Translations under genes and position numbers: made by a program | The notes under the pieces: model-generated | The model's database searches: none | What the model was told of the DNA's origin: nothing | What the model saw: only the letters and a program-made list of their open reading frames with translations | NCBI GenBank assembly: GCA_013140575.1 | Contig: JABFSN010000205.1 | Coordinates: forward strand, 1 to 38,185 | DNA from: Phycisphaerales bacterium | Lineage (GTDB): Bacteria > Planctomycetota > Phycisphaerae > UBA1845 | Direction of reading: 5' to 3' | Length of the DNA: 38,185 nt | Shown: positions 32,868-38,185 of the stretch, piece after piece | Layout: each line of letters begins with the position of its first letter | How positions within the stretch are numbered: the stretch's first letter is position 1

Positions 32868-35023
32868 CATCGAAACCAAACCCGGGCGGAACCCCCCCGG
32901 GCGCCCGTTCCGATTTCAAGGGGCGGCATCTGGCCATTGGCGGGAACGTCGTCTTCACGGTCGGCGTGGTGATCGCCATTGCCGTCGTCGTGCAGTGGCT
33001 GGCCTATCTCGTCGGCGGGCAGCTCGACGTGACCACGTCCGGCGTCAACAGCCTGTCGCTCGGCACCGAAAAACTTCTCCACGACCTCGACCAAAAGGTC
33101 CACCTGACCTCGTTCTATTTCCAGACCGATCTCGAGGAGGGCGACCAGTCCAAATACCGCTCGCGCATCGACGACCTTTTGGCGCTTTATCAATCCGCCA
33201 ACCGCAGTCAGATCGAAATCGAGCAGATCAACCCCCTGAAAGACCTCGCCAAACGCAAGAAGCTCGTCGAACGCATCAGCGGCCTGAAACGCTTCCAGGA
33301 CGAAATGAAACCGCATCAGGCTGTTATCGACTACATGCAGGACACCTTGTCCAAACGCATCACCGACACGCTCCAGGAATCGCTCGACGCCGTCACGCCG
33401 CTGGTCGGCGAGGGCGCCGCCGAGGCCGAACGCAACGATCTGCTCCAGATTCACGGCGTGCTCGAACAATGGCCCCGCGAAATCGCCGACCTGTCCCAGG
33501 CCATCGACGACGCGACCCACGCCCCGCAGCCCATGTACGGCGCCGCGACGTCCAAACTGGGCGCCATGTACGGCGAACTGGGCGGCAATCTGAAGGCCAT
33601 CGCCGACTACGCCGGCAAGCTCCTCGAGCAGCGCCCCGGCCTGTCCACTCCGGCGCGGTCGTTCCTGACGGACGCCCAGACGAAGTACGCCGGTCTCATC
33701 ACCGAGCTGGAGGCCGAGGCCGCCAAAATCCGCGAACTTAAACCCCTTGAACTGGAAAACGTCCTGCAGCAATTGGGCGACACGACCAACGCGCTGGTCG
33801 TCACCACCGACGACAGCGCCAAGGTCGTCGCTTTCAGTGATGTGTGGGACGCGGCCGACCCCAATCTCCCCAACCCCGGCATCGAGCACCGCATATTCCG
33901 CGGCGAGCAGAAACTGACCGCGGCGATCCTGAACCTGACGCAGAAAGAAACCGCGGCCGTCGTATTCGTCCGCTATGGCGGCGAGCCGCTGTTTTTCGCG
34001 GGCATGCCCGGTCAGCAATTCGCCCGGGCGCCGTACGCCCAACTGAAATCCCTGCTGGAAGACGCCAATTTCACGGTCCACGAGTGGGACGTTTCGACGG
34101 CCGCAAGCGCCCCGGAAATCGACCCGCCGCCGACGCGTTCCATCTACGTGGTCTTGCGGCCGTCGCCGCCACCGGGCGGACCGTTCGCCCAGTCGCAGCA
34201 GCAGCCGTTCAACGACACCCACATGCAGTCGGTGGTCAACACCATGGGCGACAAGGCCCGGGCCGTGTTCCTGGCCGGCTGGGCGCCCAGCGCCTTCGGC
34301 ATGATCCCCGCCCCCTATGAATACGCCCCCTATCTGAACGACCAATGGGGCATCAACATCGACTCCAATGTGCTGGTTCTGAAAGTCGCCGGCGTCGGAC
34401 CCGGAAAATTCCAACTGACCCAGGCCAGCGGACAGGTCCGCGAATTTAACCAGGCCGACCACGTGCTGGTGCGAAATATCACCGGACAAACGGCCTCGTT
34501 CCCGCTGGTCGCCCCCGTTGAAATCATGGAAAAGAAACCCGACGGCGTGACCGTCGAGCCGCTGCTGTGGGCTCCGCGATCGGAAACTCTGTGGGGCGTC
34601 CACAATCCCTCGGATTACGTGCAGAAAGCCCGCGCCGGCGAGGATTTCGAAAAAACCGCGGAAGACGAACTCGGCCCGTTCAATCTGGCCGCCGCCGCGC
34701 AGAAGGGCGAATCCAAAATCCTGGTGATCAGTTCCCCCAACTGCATGACCGACGACGTGGCCCTCGCCCCCGCTCTGGTCCGCACCTCGCGCGGGTATAT
34801 TCTGCGCCAGCAGAACCCCGGCAACGTCTCGCTGCTGCTGAACGGACTGCACTGGCTCAACGACAAGGTCGAGTGGATGGAACTCGGGCGTCCGGCAAAC
34901 ACCGGCTCGATTGAAATCGCCCAGGGACCGACGCTGACGTTCATTAAAGTGTTCGCCGCCGGCATCTGGCCCCTGCTGGTGGTCGGCTGCGGGCTGGTCG
35001 CCTGGCGGATTCGGCGGAGGTAA
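32858..35023 (+). CDS. GldG-like ABC-system auxiliary protein
   Basis: 721 residues. One N-terminal membrane helix (about 28-50, NVVFTVGVVIAIAVVVQWLA) is followed by the GldG family start DVTTSGVNSLSLGTEKLLHDL and by a large extracytoplasmic region; another helix lies at the C-terminus (FAAGIWPLLVVGCGLVAWRI). Residues about 120-320 are helix- and charge-rich, longer than in typical GldG, so they may be a lineage-specific insertion. The GldG family domain (PF09822 type) is thought to bind or present the substrate outside the membrane; function is unproven. The start is ATG 32858, which overlaps the permease gene by 10 bp; an earlier in-frame start would lie within the permease gene. Confidence 0.85.
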   Translation: MAVASKPNPGGTPPGARSDFKGRHLAIGGNVVFTVGVVIAIAVVVQWLAYLVGGQLDVTTSGVNSLSLGTEKLLHDLDQKVHLTSFYFQTDLEEGDQSKYRSRIDDLLALYQSANRSQIEIEQINPLKDLAKRKKLVERISGLKRFQDEMKPHQAVIDYMQDTLSKRITDTLQESLDAVTPLVGEGAAEAERNDLLQIHGVLEQWPREIADLSQAIDDATHAPQPMYGAATSKLGAMYGELGGNLKAIADYAGKLLEQRPGLSTPARSFLTDAQTKYAGLITELEAEAAKIRELKPLELENVLQQLGDTTNALVVTTDDSAKVVAFSDVWDAADPNLPNPGIEHRIFRGEQKLTAAILNLTQKETAAVVFVRYGGEPLFFAGMPGQQFARAPYAQLKSLLEDANFTVHEWDVSTAASAPEIDPPPTRSIYVVLRPSPPPGGPFAQSQQQPFNDTHMQSVVNTMGDKARAVFLAGWAPSAFGMIPAPYEYAPYLNDQWGINIDSNVLVLKVAGVGPGKFQLTQASGQVREFNQADHVLVRNITGQTASFPLVAPVEIMEKKPDGVTVEPLLWAPRSETLWGVHNPSDYVQKARAGEDFEKTAEDELGPFNLAAAAQKGESKILVISSPNCMTDDVALAPALVRTSRGYILRQQNPGNVSLLLNGLHWLNDKVEWMELGRPANTGSIEIAQGPTLTFIKVFAAGIWPLLVVGCGLVAWRIRRR

Positions 35024-35029
35024 CGGGTT

Positions 35030-37480
35030 ATGAATTTCAAAACCAGCATCGCGCTTACTTTTCTCCTGGTCGTGTCCATGTTGGGACTGCTGCTGGTCCA
35101 GGGACGCAAGCCCCAGCGGACGGTCAAGTCCGGACCGGATGACGCAACCACGGCCCCCGGCTTCGAGAAGTCGCTGTTCGACAAGCCGATCGAAGACGTG
35201 AAACAGGTCGTCTGCGTCCGCCCCGACGGCGCCGAATGGCGTTTCGAATCCGAAAAAAAGGAGGGCCAGGCCGCCGCCGCGTGGACGCTCGTTAAGCCGG
35301 TTCTGGGCAGCGTCTCCGCCTACATGGTCGATGGCATCGTCAACCAGCTTAAGAACCTCAAGTACAACATCCGGTTCGCCCCCGGCGCGGCCGACGCGGT
35401 TACGCCGGCCGACGCCGGTCTCGAATCGCCACGGGTCACGGTCACGGTCACCGGCGATGGCGGCGATATCGTCGTCAAGATCGGCAAGGCCGTCTCCGCC
35501 GACAAGACCTACGTTCGCCTCGGCGACGGCGACATCTACGTGGTCAACGCGTCGCTCGACAGCCTGATCCGCGAGCGCGTCGAGGAGTATCTCGACAAAG
35601 AACTGATCAAGTTCGACCTCGGCGATGTCAAGACCGTAACCATCGGCCACCGACCGGAAGGCGGCGAACTCGTCACCTATCGCCTCGAAAAACGCGACCC
35701 CGACAAATGGGTCTTCACCGAGCCGTTCAACGCCGACGCCGACGACAAGGCCATAGAAGACGCACTGCGGGCGCTCTCGCGCCTCCGCGCCAACGACTGG
35801 GCCGCCGCCGGCGCGGCTGAAGACCTGGGCCGGTTCGGGCTGACCGCGCCCATGCTCACCTGCGAAATCACAACCGAAAAAGAGCTCGTTGTTCAAACCG
35901 ATGCCGACGCAACAAAAACCGACGACGCCGCCGATGCCGAATCCGACGCCGATGCCGATGCCAATGCCGATGCCGAAAAACCAAAACCCGAACCCGTGAA
36001 GGAAATCAAGACCGATCGGTTTCAGCTCGCCGTCTCCGACCGCGGCCCCCTCGGCAAGGACAATCAACGCTACATCCGCGCCGGCGACCGCGGCGGCGTG
36101 GCCACGCTCATCAAGGCCACCGCCGACAAGTTCACTCCCGACGTCGAAAAATGGCGGAACATGAAGCTGCTGCGGCAGTCCGTGGTTGCCGCCGACCGCA
36201 TCAAAATCAACCGCGCCGCCGGTGAATCCACCGATCTCATCAAGGGCGAGGACGGGAAATGGTCGTACGCCGATTCCGGCGTCGCGGCCGAATCCGCCGC
36301 CGTCACCGGGCTGCTGCACGGCATCGACGCGATGAAGGCCGCCGCGTTCGTGGACGACGCCGACCCCGCCGACCCCGCGCTCGGCTTCCAATCGCCGCAG
36401 ACGGAGCTTGTGTTCTCGCTTCCCGGTGACGACCAGCCCCTGCGCATCCAGGTCGGAAACCCCACCGACGCGGAAAGCAAGCGTCTCTTCTATGTGCGAA
36501 TCAACGAATCGCGATCTGTCGCCAAGGTCCGCGCTGCCGAAGCCGGCGTGCTCCAGCGGCCGTCGCTGGCCTTCGAGAATCACGACGTCTTCGTCGTCGC
36601 CCCCGGCGACCTGCGCACGATCGACATCGCCCGCCCCAACGCCGTCACCGGCGAGACCGAGGCGTTAACTTTGCAACGCGAGACCGATGCCACGTGGAAA
36701 ATAATCATGCCCACCGCGGCCGGCACCGACCCCGTCGCCGCCACGGCGTTGACCTCCGCTCTCGCCGCGCTCCGCGCCCAGTCCGTCGCGTCGCGCGACG
36801 GCGCCCCGTCCGAATTCGGTCTCGACAAACCGGCCGTGCATGTGGCGATCACTTATCAAGGCCCCGCAACGGTCAACGCCGGCGAAACTGATTCCGCCGA
36901 CGCCCAGCCCCCGGCGCCCGAATCGTTAAACGTCATGCTCGAAATCGCGACGCACTCCAACAATGTCTACGCCAAACGCTCCGACCGCCCGACCATCTAC
37001 CAGTTGCCGCAAGCGTCCTACGACGCGTTGATCGCCGACTTCCGCACCAAGGACGTTTGGTCGTTCGAAATCGCCGACGTCGCAGGCCTCACAATCACCA
37101 CCGACGACCGCACCGTACGATTCGACAAGACCGGCAACCAATGGACGTACACGCCCGAGGCGGACCTGCCCATCGACGGTCCGAAGGTCGACGCCCTCGT
37201 CCAGACGCTTCACGACCTCAAGCTCGAACGGGTGGTCGCCTACCACGCCGCGGAACTGGCCGCGTTCCGCCTGGACCGCCCGCGGCACACTGTCACCCTG
37301 CGCACCGGCGACGGCACAACCATGACCCTCCGCGTTTCCGCGGCCGCTTGCGTCGCGACTCAACCCACGGGACACTGCGCCGTGCTCGAGGGTTCGACCG
37401 ACGTCTTCCTGTTGACCGGCGACGCGGTGTCTCCGATGGACGTCCGCGTCGAGGACTTCGAATCTGCCGCGGGCTCCTGA
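35030..37480 (+). CDS. DUF4340 domain protein
   Basis: 816 residues. A signal-anchor helix (about 7-25, IALTFLLVVSMLGLLLVQG) precedes repeated DUF4340-type modules of beta-strands, for example KPVLGSVSAYMVDGIVNQLK, KVDALVQTLHDLKLERVVAY and PRHTVTLRTGDGTT. Residues about 292-322 are a low-complexity Asp/Ala/Glu linker (DADADANADAEKPKPEP). DUF4340 proteins follow GldG-like genes in many genomes; function is unknown and the protein should face the periplasm. GGAGGT lies 9 nt before the ATG, which is 6 bp after the upstream stop. The next gene's ATG abuts this stop. Confidence 0.88.
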   Translation: MNFKTSIALTFLLVVSMLGLLLVQGRKPQRTVKSGPDDATTAPGFEKSLFDKPIEDVKQVVCVRPDGAEWRFESEKKEGQAAAAWTLVKPVLGSVSAYMVDGIVNQLKNLKYNIRFAPGAADAVTPADAGLESPRVTVTVTGDGGDIVVKIGKAVSADKTYVRLGDGDIYVVNASLDSLIRERVEEYLDKELIKFDLGDVKTVTIGHRPEGGELVTYRLEKRDPDKWVFTEPFNADADDKAIEDALRALSRLRANDWAAAGAAEDLGRFGLTAPMLTCEITTEKELVVQTDADATKTDDAADAESDADADANADAEKPKPEPVKEIKTDRFQLAVSDRGPLGKDNQRYIRAGDRGGVATLIKATADKFTPDVEKWRNMKLLRQSVVAADRIKINRAAGESTDLIKGEDGKWSYADSGVAAESAAVTGLLHGIDAMKAAAFVDDADPADPALGFQSPQTELVFSLPGDDQPLRIQVGNPTDAESKRLFYVRINESRSVAKVRAAEAGVLQRPSLAFENHDVFVVAPGDLRTIDIARPNAVTGETEALTLQRETDATWKIIMPTAAGTDPVAATALTSALAALRAQSVASRDGAPSEFGLDKPAVHVAITYQGPATVNAGETDSADAQPPAPESLNVMLEIATHSNNVYAKRSDRPTIYQLPQASYDALIADFRTKDVWSFEIADVAGLTITTDDRTVRFDKTGNQWTYTPEADLPIDGPKVDALVQTLHDLKLERVVAYHAAELAAFRLDRPRHTVTLRTGDGTTMTLRVSAAACVATQPTGHCAVLEGSTDVFLLTGDAVSPMDVRVEDFESAAGS

Positions 37481-37990
37481 ATGGATCTGCTCCTCATCCG
37501 CCACGGCGAGGCGTTGCCCGTCGGTCGCGACGGCATCGCCTCCGATTACGACCGCGTTCTGTCCAACATCGGCAAGCGCAAGAGCACGGCCGCCGGCGAA
37601 GCCCTGACCCGCCTCGGGGTCCATCTCGACGCCATTCTGTTCAGCCCGTTGCCTCGCGCCGAACAGACCGTCGGCGCGCTGGTCGAACGCTTCGAAGGTC
37701 ATCCCGCCTGCCGCGCCTGCCCGGAAATGGCCCCCGGGGCCAATTGGGACACGCTGGTGAAGGAACTGCGCCGCAACAGCGAATTGTCGGCCATCGCCCT
37801 CGTCGGTCACGAACCCGATCTGTCCGGCATGGCCGCCCGCGTCCTCGGCGGCGACGATCTGCCCCGCTTGATCTTCCACACCGGCTCGATCGCCTGCATC
37901 CACCTGGAACTGAAGTCCGATCCGCCCGACGCATCCCTCCGTTGGTTCCTCGACTCCGCCCAACTCGAATGGATCGCCCGCGGGCAGTAG
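37481..37990 (+). CDS. sixA: Phosphohistidine phosphatase SixA-like (histidine phosphatase superfamily)
   Basis: 169 residues, about the SixA size of 160. The catalytic RHG is at 7-9, the second conserved block is SPLPRAEQT near 49-57, and the GHEPDLS motif with the second histidine is at 109-115. These are the histidine phosphatase catalytic features; SixA removes phosphate from phosphohistidine on signalling or PTS proteins. Its ATG follows the DUF4340 stop without a gap (TGA|ATG), so it is translationally coupled to the transport operon, although why is unclear. It is the last gene in the window on this strand. Confidence 0.85.
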   Translation: MDLLLIRHGEALPVGRDGIASDYDRVLSNIGKRKSTAAGEALTRLGVHLDAILFSPLPRAEQTVGALVERFEGHPACRACPEMAPGANWDTLVKELRRNSELSAIALVGHEPDLSGMAARVLGGDDLPRLIFHTGSIACIHLELKSDPPDASLRWFLDSAQLEWIARGQ

Positions 37991-38025
37991 TCGACGAGAC
38001 GGAAGAGCGATACTGGTGTCGTTTT

Positions 38026-38185
38026 CGCTGGTGCGAGAATTCGCTGGTGCAAGAATCCTTTCTCGCACCCACTCTTCGCGGGAATCCCGTCCCGCGAATT
38101 CCCCCAACCCCGCCCCCGGTTTGATGCCATCCTCCATCCCGCTGGTGCGAGAATCCCTTCTCGCACCCACTCTTCGCGGGAATCC
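38026..38185. repeat. Intergenic repeats with paired hairpins, cut by the window end
   Basis: Two 46 bp copies, 38042-38087 and 38140-38185, differ at 2 positions; a partial copy is at 38026-38040. Each copy has a near-perfect hairpin, GGTGCGAGAA-TCCC-TTCTCGCACC in the second copy, with one mismatch in the first. A further hairpin follows the first copy: TTCGCGGGA (38075-38083) with TCCCGCGAA (38090-38098). The region lies just after the SixA-like stop. The second copy runs to the window edge, so more copies may follow. Confidence 0.75.

Noticed and set aside
32750-36583. Minus-strand open frame of 1277 codons
   Set aside because: It is antisense to the permease, GldG-like and DUF4340 genes, which have motifs, ribosome binding sites and tight spacing. 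The antisense product has only Gly/Asp/Val-rich low-information sequence.

Overview
The window looks like a chromosomal segment of a GC-rich planctomycete or close PVC relative; I cannot place it lower than that. The evidence is a giant secreted protein that starts with an LEPR-XLL motif, a DUF3467 protein, an MJ0042-type zinc-ribbon protein, an NxxGxxAF/HYR surface protein and a GldF/GldG/DUF4340 transport operon. No tRNA, rRNA, CRISPR array, phage or intact insertion sequence was seen.

Layout: (1) 1-14752, minus strand: one uninterrupted reading frame of at least 4917 codons, cut by the window edge. It encodes an RTX-rich, multi-module, calcium-binding surface or extracellular giant. (2) 15218-21970, plus strand, divergent from the giant: DUF3467 protein, GAF-HlyD adaptor fusion, PqqD/RRE-M50 protease-HlyD fusion, and a short SecA-type ATPase. 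The last two are nearly contiguous. (3) 22124-24915, minus strand: small zinc-ribbon protein, ClpX, a membrane SHOCT-like protein and a small DUF6504-like protein. (4) 25221-28631, minus strand: a secreted NxxGxxAF-repeat/HYR protein with a strong terminator. (5) 29211-30851, minus strand: ATP-type PEP carboxykinase. (6) 31136-37990, plus strand: ABC ATPase, ABC-2 permease, GldG-like protein, DUF4340 protein and SixA-like phosphatase in a tight operon. Several repeats sit between genes (17573-17745, 25038-25067, 28759-28865, 38026-38185).

The most interesting part is regions 1 and 2 together. A giant protein with a conserved N-terminal LEPR-XLL motif lies head-to-head with a cluster that has a possible leader-binding domain (PqqD/RRE-like), an intramembrane-type zinc protease, two HlyD-like adaptors and a SecA-like motor without the normal C-terminal part. 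No ABC exporter ATPase or TolC gene is visible there. I infer a dedicated export and processing system for the giant; adjacency and domain logic support this, but nothing in the sequence proves it.

The long plus-strand reading frames opposite the giant gene, and the long minus-strand frame opposite the GldG/DUF4340 genes, are shadows of high-GC coding sequence and are not annotated.
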